NCBI GenBank assembly: GCA_910588505.1
Contig: CAJUPQ010000017.1
Coordinates: 1 to 52,499, forward strand
DNA length: 52,499 nt
DNA from: an uncultured Hungatella sp.
GTDB lineage: Bacteria; Bacillota; Clostridia; Lachnospirales; Lachnospiraceae
Reading direction: 5' to 3'
Below, piece by piece: positions 7,795-16,479 of the stretch (position 1 is its first letter; each line of letters starts with the position of its first letter). Under the pieces are notes generated by a model. It did no database searches and had not been told where the DNA came from. It saw only the letters and a program-made list of their open reading frames with translations. Made by a program: the position numbers and the translations under genes.

Positions 7795-7845
7795 ATTGCA
7801 AAATCTTTTCCGGTTTATCCGGGTTAGGGAAAGGAAGGGATATTT

Positions 7846-8913
7846 ATGGATATAAGAATGGAGAGAACAACCTGCCCAAAGGAGAGACCGGGGCAGGATG
7901 ACCCGCTGAAGTTCGGGACTATTTTCACGGACCACATGTTTGAGATGGATTACGAAGAGGGGAGAGGTTGGTACGATCCCAGGGTGGTGCCTTATCACAA
8001 GCTGGAGCTGGAGCCCTCTGCCATGGTCTTCCACTACGGTCAGGAGATGTTTGAGGGCTTAAAGGCCTATAAGGCTGAGGACGGAAGAGTCCTTTTGTTT
8101 CGCCCGGACAAGAACATTGAGCGGGCCAACCGAAGCAACCGGCGTCTGTGCATCCCCGAACTTCCGGAGGATGTGTTTATGGAAGGGCTTAAGGCCGTGG
8201 TCTCTGCTGATCAGGCCTGGATCCCCACAAAGCCGGGGACTTCCCTGTATATCCGGCCTTTTGTCATCGCCACAGACCCGTTTCTGGGCGTAAGGCCGTC
8301 TCATACATACAAGTTTATGATCATCCTCTCCCCTGTGGGGGCTTACTATGCCAGCGGCCTGGATCCGGTGAAGATCTGGATCGAGGACGAGTATGTCCGC
8401 GCGGTGAAGGGCGGCATCGGTGAGGCCAAGACAGGGGGCAACTATGTGGCTTCCTTAGCTTCCCAGGTTAAGGCCCACGACGAGGGCTACTCCCAGGTGC
8501 TGTGGCTGGACGGCGTGTACCGCAAGTACATTGAGGAGGTGGGCGCTATGAACATCTTCTTTAAGATCAACGGGACCGTGGTGACGCCAAAGTTAAACGG
8601 AAGCATTCTTCCCGGCGTTACCAGGGATTCCGTGCTGGCTCTGTGCAGACAGTGGGGCGTTCCTGTGGAGGAAAGACAGATCTCCGTGGACGAAGTGGTG
8701 GCGGCAGCCGGGTCAGGACAGATGGAAGAGTGCTTTGGCACCGGCACCGCGGCGGTTATCTCCCCGGTAGGCGAGCTGCGGTATGAGGAGCAGCGGATGG
8801 CCATCGGCGGCGGGAAGATCGGCGAATTGACCCAGAAGCTTTATGACACCATAACCGGGATCCAGCTTGGAAAGGTGAAGGGGCCTGACGGGTGGAGCGT
8901 GGAAGTGAGGTAG
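7846..8913 (+). CDS. ilvE: Branched-chain amino acid aminotransferase
   Basis: A 355-residue class IV PLP aminotransferase that interconverts Leu, Ile and Val with their 2-oxo acids, using glutamate/2-oxoglutarate. The BCAT-II layout is complete: FHYGQEMFEGLKAY near 62-76, RPDKN, LYIRPF, the PLP lysine at K195 in EAKTGGNY, and the phosphate-binding EECFGTGTAAV near the C-terminus. Length is usual for the family. The start has AAGGAAGGGA at 7831-7840. The mobile element ends one base before this ribosome site, so the native promoter has been displaced; expression must come from within the element or from read-through. A strong terminator follows, so it is a single-gene unit. Confidence 0.95.
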   Translation: MDIRMERTTCPKERPGQDDPLKFGTIFTDHMFEMDYEEGRGWYDPRVVPYHKLELEPSAMVFHYGQEMFEGLKAYKAEDGRVLLFRPDKNIERANRSNRRLCIPELPEDVFMEGLKAVVSADQAWIPTKPGTSLYIRPFVIATDPFLGVRPSHTYKFMIILSPVGAYYASGLDPVKIWIEDEYVRAVKGGIGEAKTGGNYVASLASQVKAHDEGYSQVLWLDGVYRKYIEEVGAMNIFFKINGTVVTPKLNGSILPGVTRDSVLALCRQWGVPVEERQISVDEVVAAAGSGQMEECFGTGTAAVISPVGELRYEEQRMAIGGGKIGELTQKLYDTITGIQLGKVKGPDGWSVEVR

Positions 8914-8941
8914 AAAGCCGGAGATGGCTAAAAAATTTTGT

Positions 8942-8984
8942 GGTAAGACATCCGGACTAACGTGGGGGATGTCTTACCTTTTTT
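8942..8984 (+). terminator. Intrinsic terminator of ilvE
   Basis: A perfect 12-bp stem GGTAAGACATCC / GGATGTCTTACC followed by TTTTTT. Confidence 0.95.
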
Positions 8985-9098
8985 ATGGATGTCTTGTCCA
9001 TGAAACATTTATGCCATTGATAATGCCTATGAAAGATCTTCGCGGCGGTCAGCAGTATTGACCAGGCGATATAGGACTCAGAACGAGAGTTGGAAGAT

Positions 9099-9131
9099 CG
9101 TAACAGTTCAAGGGTCATCTGAACTGTTACG
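9099..9131 (+). repeat. Dispersed hairpin repeat, copy 1
   Basis: CGTAACAGTTCA and TGAACTGTTACG form a perfect 12-bp stem around AGGGTCATC. The core matches the reverse complement of 21861-21890 with about three differences over 27 bases. No T-run follows, so it is more like a REP-type element than a terminator. Confidence 0.6.
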
Positions 9132-9166
9132 GAAGATCAATATTCAGAATGCCGAAAGGAAAAACA

Positions 9167-9307
9167 GTGAATAAACAAGATTCCTCAAAAGACAAATTCC
9201 CCTCGGCGGTGGACTTTTACCGCTGTCAGAGGGGCCTTACCAAGACAGAACTGTCCCGGCTTACAGGCATTAGGAGAGGAAAGATCCCTTCTTATGGGAG
9301 GTCATGA
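9167..9307 (+). pseudogene. N-terminal remnant of an XRE-type HTH regulator
   Basis: A GTG-started 46-codon frame with GAAAGGA at 9153-9159. Residues 17-43 (FYRCQRGLTKTELSRLTGI and following) read as the first helices of a Cro/C1 HTH domain, then the frame stops before the domain would finish. Probably a truncated gene; a tiny functional HTH is less likely. Confidence 0.5.
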
Positions 9308-9560
9308 GTGGGAAAGACTGTTTCAGAAGATCGTGTATGATGTAACGCCTCCCAAGGAGGCATTTCTGACTCCTGAGGGTAGTCCTCCTGTGAGGACGGA
9401 CTATAAACTTCAGATCCCCAAACAGAGCCATAAGGCCAGCGCTGTTCTGGAACAGGCATTCCACTATGGATGCGTGCGGTATCTGGAGATATGGTGGGAA
9501 GAAGCATCGCTATATTACAACTGGAGCTGGACGAGTAAAGACAGGTCAGCTGATTCTTGA
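9294..9560 (+). CDS. Short unknown ORF, doubtful
   Basis: An 88-codon frame overlapping the end of the HTH remnant in another frame. It has a usable start with ATGGGAGGTC upstream but no recognisable domain. The surrounding 8990-9640 stretch looks like decayed DNA, so this may be a fragment or chance. The rest of the gap to 9851 shows only a possible -10 box (TACAAT near 9673) and short frames without ribosome sites. Confidence 0.25.
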   Translation: MGGHEWERLFQKIVYDVTPPKEAFLTPEGSPPVRTDYKLQIPKQSHKASAVLEQAFHYGCVRYLEIWWEEASLYYNWSWTSKDRSADS

Positions 9561-9850
9561 CCGATACTGTCTGGCAGACCAAACCGTCCCATTCTGTCAA
9601 TAACCTGAAAACAAAATAAATAAATTGGACAAAAGTATTAAATTTTTGGTTCCCTTTTTCTCCATATTTTGGTACAATATAGCTATCATGGTCTGCAATC
9701 GGGGGAAAACCCGCGAAAAGAGCGTTTCGGGAGTATGCGGCGACAAGGGCAGCATAGCAGGCAGGCCTATGAAATTATGTTAGGAAGACTATCAGACATA
9801 CTTGGCGCGGGGGAGTCCAGCTGGTAGGCAAAGAAATGGAGGCTAGTTGT

Positions 9851-12532
9851 ATGGCACTTGCAGGGAGTGTTGATTACGGGATGGCAGTGGACCAGGCGAA
9901 GGCGGAGGTTCTGTCAGCTCTTTCCAACAAAGTACGAACCCCGATCGGTGTAGTTCTTGGAAATACGGAAGTCATTATTCGTGAGACAGGGGAAAGCCAC
10001 ACAGCGTCCCATGCTATGAACATTCAGGCGGCGGCGAGGACCTTGCTTTTGTTGGTCAATGACATTATGGACCTTACAGAGATCCATAACAAGACCTTAA
10101 AGCTGGAGGAAGGTTCTTTTTCTGTGCTTTCTCTCTTGCAGGATGTGATCGCCTATGCGGAGTACAGCACGGACGAGAAGCACCTGGAGTTGAGGCTTGA
10201 TATTGACGAGCGGCTGCCGAGGGGATTGTGGGGAGACGCCATCAGGTTGACACAGATCTTTAATAACCTGTTGAGCAACGCGATAAAATATACATCGGAA
10301 GGGTATGTGGAGCTTAACATCCGCTGGCAGGCTCTGGGCAGCGGAGCCAAGGGAGAGTACGGCATTTTGTCCGTTCAGGTGAGGGATACGGGGATCGGCA
10401 TGGATGCTGAGACCATCGAGCGGCTGCTTGGAGAGAGCGCCGGGGGAGTGGGGAACTCCTCCGGTCAGTCGGAGAACCTGGAGATGGGCATTTTTATAGT
10501 TGAAAACCTGCTGGAATTAATGGGAAGCAAACTGCAGATCGGGAGCGAATATGGGAAAGGAAGCACATTTTCGTTCTGTGTGGTCCAGAGGATCGAGGAT
10601 CCTGCCTTTGTGGGCAAGCGAAAAAGCAGGCAGAGCCACAACCTTCTGGCCCAGATGGAGGCTGACCAGAAGATCGTGGCCCCCAGCGCCAGGATTTTGG
10701 TGGTGGATGACAGCACCATGAACCAGGATCTGGTCCGGGGGATCCTTAGGGGAACCAAGATCAAGATCGACACAGCCATCAACGGCGAGGAGGCCTTAGA
10801 GAAGCTGGAAGAGCAGAAGTATCACATGGTTCTCATGGATCACATGATGCCGGTGATAGACGGGATGGAAGCGTTAAAGCTGATCAAGGAGAGGAATCTG
10901 TGCCAGGGAGTCCCGGTGGTGGTGCTGACTGCCAACGTGGCGCCTGGCGCTAAGGAAGAATATTTAAAAGCCGGATTTGACGACTACCTGACAAAACCTG
11001 TGATTCCCCAGCAGTTAGAGTCGGCCATTAAACGGCACCTGCCAAAGCGCCTGATTCTGGAGCGGTGGGAGCGGGGCGGTTTGACCGAGGAAAAGCCGGA
11101 GAACGAGACGCCTCAGGAGCAGTCTCCGTTTTTACAGAAGTTCTCCTTTTTGGACACTTCTGTGGGCATGTCCTATTTTGCGGACAATGAAGAATTTTAC
11201 GGCGATATGATTCGGTGCTATCTGGACAACAGTTCCTTTGAGGACATCCGCAAAGCTTACGAGGAGGAGGACTGGGAGAATTACCGCATCCTGGTTCACG
11301 CGCTGAAGAGCACATCTCTGTCCATCGGCGCGGTGGAGCTTTCCGGTCAGGCAAAAGTCCTGGAGATGGCTGCCAAGGAAAACCGCATAGACGATATAAA
11401 GAGAGACCACGACGTGATGATGGAGCGGTTCCACCAGCTTTTGGAGGATATTCGCCTGGCCCTTGGAGATACCAGGCAGGAGAAGGAAGAGACACTCTCT
11501 GTGCAGGAGGATAAAGCTACCATCCTTGTGGTGGATGACGACGCCATGAACCTGCGGATCGCGGAGAAGATGCTGGAATCCCAGTTCCGTATCGAGTGCG
11601 TCAAGTCGGGCAGGGAGGCCCTGGAGTTTGTGGAGCGGGTCATTCCCAACTTGATCCTTCTGGATCTCCACATGCCGGGCATGGACGGTTTTCAGGTCAT
11701 CGCAGCCCTGCGGGCTCAGGAAAAGTTCCGGGAGATCCCTGTGATCTTCCTGACCGCGGACAATGACAGGGACACGGAGATCAAGGGATTTCGGGAGGGT
11801 GCCCTGGACTTTATCACCAAGCCTTTTATCGCGGATATCGCCATTTCCAGGGTTAACCGTATCCTGGAGTTAAGCCGTCTCCAAAAAGATCTGCAGACAG
11901 AGGTTAGGAAACAGACAAGGACCGCGGAGGAGCGGCGCCAGAAGGTGGAGCGGCTTTCCAGCCAGATCATGGAGACCTTGGCAGGCACCATCGACGCCAA
12001 GGATAAGTACACCAAAGGCCATTCCTCCAGAGTGGCTGAGTACGCACTGAAGATCGCGGAAAAACTGGGAAAGAGCGAGAAGGAGCAGCAGGACATCTAC
12101 TACTTAGGCCTGCTCCACGACATCGGCAAGATCGGCATTCCGGACGGCATCATCAACAAGACCAGCAGACTTACGGACGACGAGTACGAGGTCATCAAGA
12201 CCCACCCAGCCATCGGGGCGGAGATCCTGGAGAATATCTCCGAGCTTCCGGAGCTGGCCTTTGGTGCCAGATGGCATCATGAGCGGTACGACGGCAGGGG
12301 ATATCCGGACCACCTTAAAGGGGAGGAGATCCCGGAGATGGCCCGCATCATCGGGGTGGCGGACGCCTATGACGCCATGACCTCCAACCGCAGCTACCGC
12401 AGCGTATTGCCTCAGAGCGTGGTCCGGGGAGAGATCGAGAAGGGGAAAGGAACCCAGTTCGATCCGCTTTTTGCTGACAAGATGATCGAGATGATTGATG
12501 AAGATGTGGAATACCAGATGAGGGAAAGATAA
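9851..12532 (+). CDS. Degenerate kinase-REC-HPt-REC-HD-GYP signalling protein
   Basis: An 893-residue cytoplasmic protein. In order: HisKA-like region (about 14-80) in which the usual SHEIRTP reads SNKVRTP, so the phosphoacceptor His is Asn26; HATPase with NNLLSNA and DTGIGM (about 125-245) but a weak second glycine box; receiver 1 with D330; HPt with H483 (VHALKSTS); receiver 2 with D605; HD-GYP with H756-D757 and HHERYDGRGYP at 809-819. HD-GYP domains usually hydrolyse cyclic di-GMP. There is no sensor domain or membrane segment. Start chosen at 9851 because GGAGG lies eight bases upstream; the ATG at 9836 lacks a site. The chemoreceptor follows after 3 bp, so the two are one operon linking taxis and c-di-GMP. 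Confidence 0.9.
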   Translation: MALAGSVDYGMAVDQAKAEVLSALSNKVRTPIGVVLGNTEVIIRETGESHTASHAMNIQAAARTLLLLVNDIMDLTEIHNKTLKLEEGSFSVLSLLQDVIAYAEYSTDEKHLELRLDIDERLPRGLWGDAIRLTQIFNNLLSNAIKYTSEGYVELNIRWQALGSGAKGEYGILSVQVRDTGIGMDAETIERLLGESAGGVGNSSGQSENLEMGIFIVENLLELMGSKLQIGSEYGKGSTFSFCVVQRIEDPAFVGKRKSRQSHNLLAQMEADQKIVAPSARILVVDDSTMNQDLVRGILRGTKIKIDTAINGEEALEKLEEQKYHMVLMDHMMPVIDGMEALKLIKERNLCQGVPVVVLTANVAPGAKEEYLKAGFDDYLTKPVIPQQLESAIKRHLPKRLILERWERGGLTEEKPENETPQEQSPFLQKFSFLDTSVGMSYFADNEEFYGDMIRCYLDNSSFEDIRKAYEEEDWENYRILVHALKSTSLSIGAVELSGQAKVLEMAAKENRIDDIKRDHDVMMERFHQLLEDIRLALGDTRQEKEETLSVQEDKATILVVDDDAMNLRIAEKMLESQFRIECVKSGREALEFVERVIPNLILLDLHMPGMDGFQVIAALRAQEKFREIPVIFLTADNDRDTEIKGFREGALDFITKPFIADIAISRVNRILELSRLQKDLQTEVRKQTRTAEERRQKVERLSSQIMETLAGTIDAKDKYTKGHSSRVAEYALKIAEKLGKSEKEQQDIYYLGLLHDIGKIGIPDGIINKTSRLTDDEYEVIKTHPAIGAEILENISELPELAFGARWHHERYDGRGYPDHLKGEEIPEMARIIGVADAYDAMTSNRSYRSVLPQSVVRGEIEKGKGTQFDPLFADKMIEMIDEDVEYQMRER

Positions 12533-12535
12533 ACC

Positions 12536-14515
12536 ATGAAGATAAAAAAGAAAAGTATTCGCGGAAAGATCACCAGATGCCTGATCCTGTCTGTGCTGGC
12601 GGCTGTGGCGGCTGTGGGCATATTCAGCATGGCCTTAAACTATAAGAGCACCATTGATACCGTGGAGCAGATGATGACCCAGAGCGCGGTGCTGGCGGCG
12701 GGGCGGGTGGAACAGGAACTGACTGCCTACAAGAACGTGGCTCTGAATACAGGATGCATCTCCCAACTGGCCGCGGGAACCACTACCCTCGGCAAAAAAC
12801 AGGCGATCATTGACCAGCGGGTGGCCATGCACGGATTCCAGAGGGGCAATATTATCGACCCCTTCGGCATCAGCATCTTTGACGGGAAGGATTACTCTGA
12901 CAGAGAGTATGTAAAGCAGGCAATGGCGGGCAATATCTATGTGTCCGAGCCGCTGGTCAGCAAGATCACAGGAGAGCTGACCATCATGGTGGCTGCCCCT
13001 CTGTATTCCGGCGGAAGCTACGGCTCCGACGTTTCGGGGGTGGTGTATTTCGTCCCGCCTGAGACTTTTCTCAATGATATCGTGTCCTCCATCAAAGTCA
13101 GTGAAAACAGCCGGGCTTACATGATCAACAGATCCGGCGACACCATCGCGGACATTACCCTTGACACGGTCATGACCCAGAACATCGGACAGGAGGCGTT
13201 AAGCGACCCGTCTTTGGAGGAGCTGGCCAGGATCCATGAGGCCATGAGCCGGGGAGAGGTGGGATTTGGCCGGTACAAAAGCGGCGGCCATCCCATGTTT
13301 GCGGCCTACGCTCCTGTGGGCGGCACCGACGGCTGGAGCGTGGCCATCACGGCGCCCCAGTCCGACTACCTGGCAGGGACCATCGGCGGCATTTACATCA
13401 ATATCGCGGTGATCGCGGTGTCGGTGCTGGTCTCCAGCGCGGTGGCGTTCTGGCTGGCCGGAAACATCAGCGTTCCTATGAAAGCCTGCGCGGACCGCAT
13501 GCGGCTTCTGGTGGAGGGAGATTTGGATTCCCCGGTTCCTCGGGTGAAGAGCAATGACGAGACAGGCATGCTGGCCCGGTCCACCCAGGAGCTGGTGGAG
13601 GGGCTCAGGATCATCATCAATGATATTGACTATCTCCTTGACGAGATGGCCGGTCAGAACCTGAACGTGAAGACAGGCCACGAGGAGGCCTATGTGGGAA
13701 GCTTTCGCAATATCCTTCTGTCTATACGCAACATGAAAGGCAAGCTAAGCGATACCATGCGGCAGATCAACCGCTCGGCGGATCAGGTGTCCTCAGCCAG
13801 CGACCATGTCTCCATAAGCGCCCAGTCCCTAAGTCAGGGGGCGGTGGAGCAGACCAGTTCCGTGGAGGAGCTGGCATCCCAGATCCACGAGATCTCCGAC
13901 CAGGCCAGGGACACGGCCAGGGGCGCTCAGGATGCCAGGGAACAGACCCACCGGGCCGGGGAGGCGGTGGCTGCCTGCAATAAACAGATGCAGGAACTTA
14001 TGGAAGCTATGGAGCGTATCCGCTCCAGCTCCGATGAGATCGGGAAGATCATCAAGACCATAGAGGATATTGCTTTCCAGACCAATATCCTGGCTTTGAA
14101 CGCGGCTGTGGAGGCTGCCAGGGCGGGCAGCGCGGGCAAAGGCTTTGCCGTTGTGGCAGATGAGGTGCGCAATCTGGCAGGCAAGTCCGCGGACGCGTCC
14201 AAGAGCACTTCACAGCTTATTGAGAATTCCGCCATGGCTGTGCGGACCGGAACCGAGATTGCCAGCCACACGGCGGACACCCTTCTGAGCATTGTAAGCA
14301 GCATGGAGGACGTGGTCAGCTCCATTGACAAGATCGCCGGGGTGTCCGCAGAGCAGTCCAACGCGGTGAACCAGGTGACGGAGGGGATCAGTCAGATCTC
14401 GGATGTGGTGCAGAACAACAGCGCCACCGCGGAGAAAAGCGCCGCTGCCAGCCAGGAGCTTTCCGCAGAGGCGGAGGGCCTTAAGAAGCTGGTGGATCAG
14501 TTTACCCTTGCCTGA
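12536..14515 (+). CDS. Methyl-accepting chemotaxis protein with Cache sensor
   Basis: A 659-residue transmembrane chemoreceptor. Membrane segment 1 is near 14-36, an outer dCache-type sensor spans about 40-280, membrane segment 2 is near 285-308, then HAMP (about 308-360) and the long signalling coiled coil to the C-terminus. The conserved hairpin tip DIAFQTNILALNAAVEAARA near 512-532 is intact, so it should couple to CheA/CheW. Dense Ala/Ser/Glu heptads at about 410-450 and 600-655 hold probable methylation sites. It starts 3 bp after the HD-GYP gene with AGGGAAAG as ribosome site. Ligand is unknown; small amino or organic acids are common for this sensor type. Confidence 0.93.
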   Translation: MKIKKKSIRGKITRCLILSVLAAVAAVGIFSMALNYKSTIDTVEQMMTQSAVLAAGRVEQELTAYKNVALNTGCISQLAAGTTTLGKKQAIIDQRVAMHGFQRGNIIDPFGISIFDGKDYSDREYVKQAMAGNIYVSEPLVSKITGELTIMVAAPLYSGGSYGSDVSGVVYFVPPETFLNDIVSSIKVSENSRAYMINRSGDTIADITLDTVMTQNIGQEALSDPSLEELARIHEAMSRGEVGFGRYKSGGHPMFAAYAPVGGTDGWSVAITAPQSDYLAGTIGGIYINIAVIAVSVLVSSAVAFWLAGNISVPMKACADRMRLLVEGDLDSPVPRVKSNDETGMLARSTQELVEGLRIIINDIDYLLDEMAGQNLNVKTGHEEAYVGSFRNILLSIRNMKGKLSDTMRQINRSADQVSSASDHVSISAQSLSQGAVEQTSSVEELASQIHEISDQARDTARGAQDAREQTHRAGEAVAACNKQMQELMEAMERIRSSSDEIGKIIKTIEDIAFQTNILALNAAVEAARAGSAGKGFAVVADEVRNLAGKSADASKSTSQLIENSAMAVRTGTEIASHTADTLLSIVSSMEDVVSSIDKIAGVSAEQSNAVNQVTEGISQISDVVQNNSATAEKSAAASQELSAEAEGLKKLVDQFTLA

Positions 14516-14559
14516 TATTAGAATGGCAGCAAAGTAAAAGGAAAGTTGAGGAAACATTG

Positions 14560-15963
14560 ATGTATAGAAAAGAGATTGAAGCGTATCTTGACAGCCACAC
14601 CCGGGAGATGGTGGAGGATATTTTTACCCTCTGCAGGATCAACAGCGAGAGGACGGCCCCAAAGGAGGGGATGCCCTACGGGGAGGGCCCGAAGAAGGCC
14701 CTGGATGCTGCTCTTAAGATGGCTGAGGGCTATGGCTTCGCAGTGCGCAATTATGACAACTACGTGGGGACCGCGGATCTTAACGATAAGGAAAAGCAGC
14801 TGGACATTCTGGCCCATCTGGACGTGGTCCCGGCAGGAGAGGGATGGCAGGAGACAGGGCCTTTTGAGCCTGTGGAACGGGACGGACGCCTCTACGGCAG
14901 AGGGACGGCTGACGACAAGGGGCCCGCTGTGGCGGCGCTCTACGCCATGAGGGCAGTGAAAGAGTTGGGCATTCCTCTAAAGAAAAACGTGCGGCTCATC
15001 GTGGGCACGGACGAGGAGTGCGGAAGTTCGGATATCGAGCATTATTACAAGATAGAGAAAGAAGCGCCCATGACCTTCTCGCCGGACGCGGAGTTTCCGG
15101 TGATCAATGTGGAGAAAGGCGGTCTGGCGGCCCATTTTACCGGCTCCTTTGAGAGGTCCCAGGAACCTGCCAGGCTGGTTTCCCTGGACGCGGGGATCAA
15201 GATCAACGTGGTTCCGGCAAAGGCTTATGCCGCGGTGGAGGGCGTGTCTTTGCAGGTGATGGAAAATATGGCCGCAGCCGTAAGCGCTGAGACGGGCATC
15301 CGCTTTACCTTTGCATGTGAGGGGAGTCTGGTGAAGATCACGGCTGAGGGAGTCAACGCCCACGCGGCCCACCCGGAAGGCGGCAACAATGCCCTTACAG
15401 GGCTGCTTGAGTACATCAGCAGGCTGCCTCTTGGAGACTGTCAGCTGGTTCGGTGCCTAAGAGGGGTTCTGGGGCTGATCCCTCACGGGGATCTGCATGG
15501 AAAGGCTCTTGGCATTGACATGGAGGATGAGATTTCCGGGCGGCTGACCCTGGCCTTTAGCATGCTCACCGTGACCGAAGACCGGCTGGAAGGGCATTTT
15601 GACAGCCGCTGCCCTATCTGTTCTACAAAGGAAAATGTGCTTTTGGTGGTGAAGGAGAAGCTTAAGTCCATCGGCCTTGTGCTTCACAATGAGGCCATGA
15701 AGCCGCCCCACCATGTGGACGGCAACGGCGTGTTTGTGCAGACCCTTTTGAAGGCTTATGAGGACTACACCGGGAGAGAGGGCAAGTGTCTCTACACCGG
15801 AGGCGGCACCTATGTCCATGAGCTGAAAAACGGGGTGGCCTTCGGAGCCGCCATGCCGGGGACAGACAACCATATGCATGGGGCGGACGAGTTTGCCATC
15901 CTTGAGGAGCTGGTGATCAGCGCCAAGATCTTTGCCCAGGTAATCGTGGATCTGTGTTCATGA
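14560..15963 (+). CDS. M20 family dipeptidase (PepV/Sapep type)
   Basis: A 467-residue metal-dependent dipeptidase. The M20 core is clear: H86 and D88 in AHLDVVPAG, the bridging Asp in GRGTADDKGP (D119), and the catalytic Glu pair in GTDEECGSSD (about 152-153), with a dimerisation/lid insert in the middle and a last metal His in the C-terminal half (NHMHGADE). It hydrolyses dipeptides in the cytoplasm. The ATG at 14560 is preferred over the TTG just before it because GAGGA lies about seven bases upstream. It follows the chemoreceptor after 44 bp; common transcription is possible. A REP-like repeat starts three bases after the stop. Confidence 0.9.
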   Translation: MYRKEIEAYLDSHTREMVEDIFTLCRINSERTAPKEGMPYGEGPKKALDAALKMAEGYGFAVRNYDNYVGTADLNDKEKQLDILAHLDVVPAGEGWQETGPFEPVERDGRLYGRGTADDKGPAVAALYAMRAVKELGIPLKKNVRLIVGTDEECGSSDIEHYYKIEKEAPMTFSPDAEFPVINVEKGGLAAHFTGSFERSQEPARLVSLDAGIKINVVPAKAYAAVEGVSLQVMENMAAAVSAETGIRFTFACEGSLVKITAEGVNAHAAHPEGGNNALTGLLEYISRLPLGDCQLVRCLRGVLGLIPHGDLHGKALGIDMEDEISGRLTLAFSMLTVTEDRLEGHFDSRCPICSTKENVLLVVKEKLKSIGLVLHNEAMKPPHHVDGNGVFVQTLLKAYEDYTGREGKCLYTGGGTYVHELKNGVAFGAAMPGTDNHMHGADEFAILEELVISAKIFAQVIVDLCS

Positions 15964-15965
15964 GT

Positions 15966-15993
15966 TGAGTGAGCAAAGGGCGGGGATTGTCGC
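15966..15993 (+). repeat. GAGCAAAGG repeat family, copy 1
   Basis: GTGAGCAAAGGGCGGGGATT and the following GTCGC recur with small changes at 20785-20810 (reverse), 44465-44526 (both arms of a palindrome) and 49694-49721. Copies 1 and 4 stay alike for about 45 bp (CCAG.CAGA.AAGGA). It sits right behind the dipeptidase stop. A 9-bp hairpin (CGGGTTCAG / CTGAACCCG, 16026-16054) follows. Confidence 0.7.
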
Positions 15994-16101
15994 AGAACCA
16001 GTCAGAAAAGGAGCGATGTCCCGTTCGGGTTCAGATATGGGAAACCTGAACCCGGACAGCACACAGATTTTCTCTCGGGCTCACAACAACTTCGACTTAA
16101 C

Positions 16102-16264
16102 TAGTACATCATTGCATTAATTCCTAAGCAATAGTACTCGCTCTCTACGTCAGGAGCACGTCTGCGAAGCTAGATGCAGGGTCCACTACACCGTCGCTTC
16201 GCAGACGCACACCTGATGCAGATATCAAGCACTATTACTCAGTTATTAATGCAACGATGTACTA
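16102..16264. mobile_element. Second MITE at a CTAG target
   Basis: Ends GTACATCATTGCATTAAT (16104-16121) and the inverted partner ending at 16262 differ at one position in 18; both sides carry TA inside CTAG. The inner part holds another near-palindrome (GTCTGCGAAGC / GCTTCGCAGAC). It has different ends from the MITE at 5931 but the same length class and target, so both fit IS630-type mobilisation. It lies 56 bp upstream of the leader-peptide promoter. Confidence 0.85.
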
Positions 16265-16319
16265 GCCCCCATAAACAGTAGTTCCCTAAGGCATAACCGC
16301 CAAGTTTCCCAAAAAGAAC

Positions 16320-16348
16320 TTGACAAGACCGCTTTAAGGGAGTAGAAT
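16320..16348 (+). promoter_or_regulatory. Strong promoter of the met leader and metNIQ operon
   Basis: TTGACA (16320-16325), a 17-bp spacer, and TAGAAT (16343-16348). Transcription should start near 16355, giving a leader of about 280 bases before metN. It directs transcription through the Met-rich leader ORF and the attenuator. Confidence 0.85.
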
Positions 16349-16380
16349 ACCACACATAGAAAAATGTTGGAGGAACTACA

Positions 16381-16479
16381 ATGTACAATTCAAAGTCCAT
16401 GATGATGAATATGTGTATGGCAAGCGGCATGATGGTCATGTGCCGTCTGTTCATGCGCGTACAATCTAGTGGAATTTGA
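16381..16479 (+). CDS. Methionine-rich 32-residue leader peptide
   Basis: A 32-codon ORF with a strong GGAGGA (16369-16374) six bases before its ATG. Ten of 32 residues are Met (positions 1, 7, 8, 9, 11, 13, 17, 18, 20, 25), including the run MMMNMCMASGMMVM. It lies between a consensus promoter and an intrinsic terminator, upstream of a methionine transporter operon. This is the classic layout of a ribosome-read leader peptide: with little charged tRNA-Met the ribosome would stall in the Met codons and change folding downstream. A small functional peptide (for example a metal-binding one, given two Cys) is the alternative. I know of no described methionine leader peptide in Clostridia. Confidence 0.75.
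   Translation: MYNSKSMMMNMCMASGMMVMCRLFMRVQSSGI

Larger units (their letters stand above)
6200..7830 (-). mobile_element. Candidate insertion element, family not recognised
   Basis: The right (gene-upstream) end is set by the second copy: identity between 7736-7830 and 51-145 stops exactly after TTAGGGA. The left end is not fixed; a hairpin ACGCAAAA/TTTTGCGT (about 6209-6232) just after the gene's stop may mark it. I see no convincing terminal inverted repeats between the two sides and no clear target duplication. Subterminal hairpins at both sides (7754-7794 and about 6209-6232) are the only symmetrical feature. Confidence 0.6.

Noticed and set aside
9680..9850. Cyclic di-GMP riboswitch or short leader ORFs before the HD-GYP gene
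   Set aside because: The GEMM-type conserved core could not be matched, and the short frames at about 9688-9781 and 9777-9827 lack ribosome sites.
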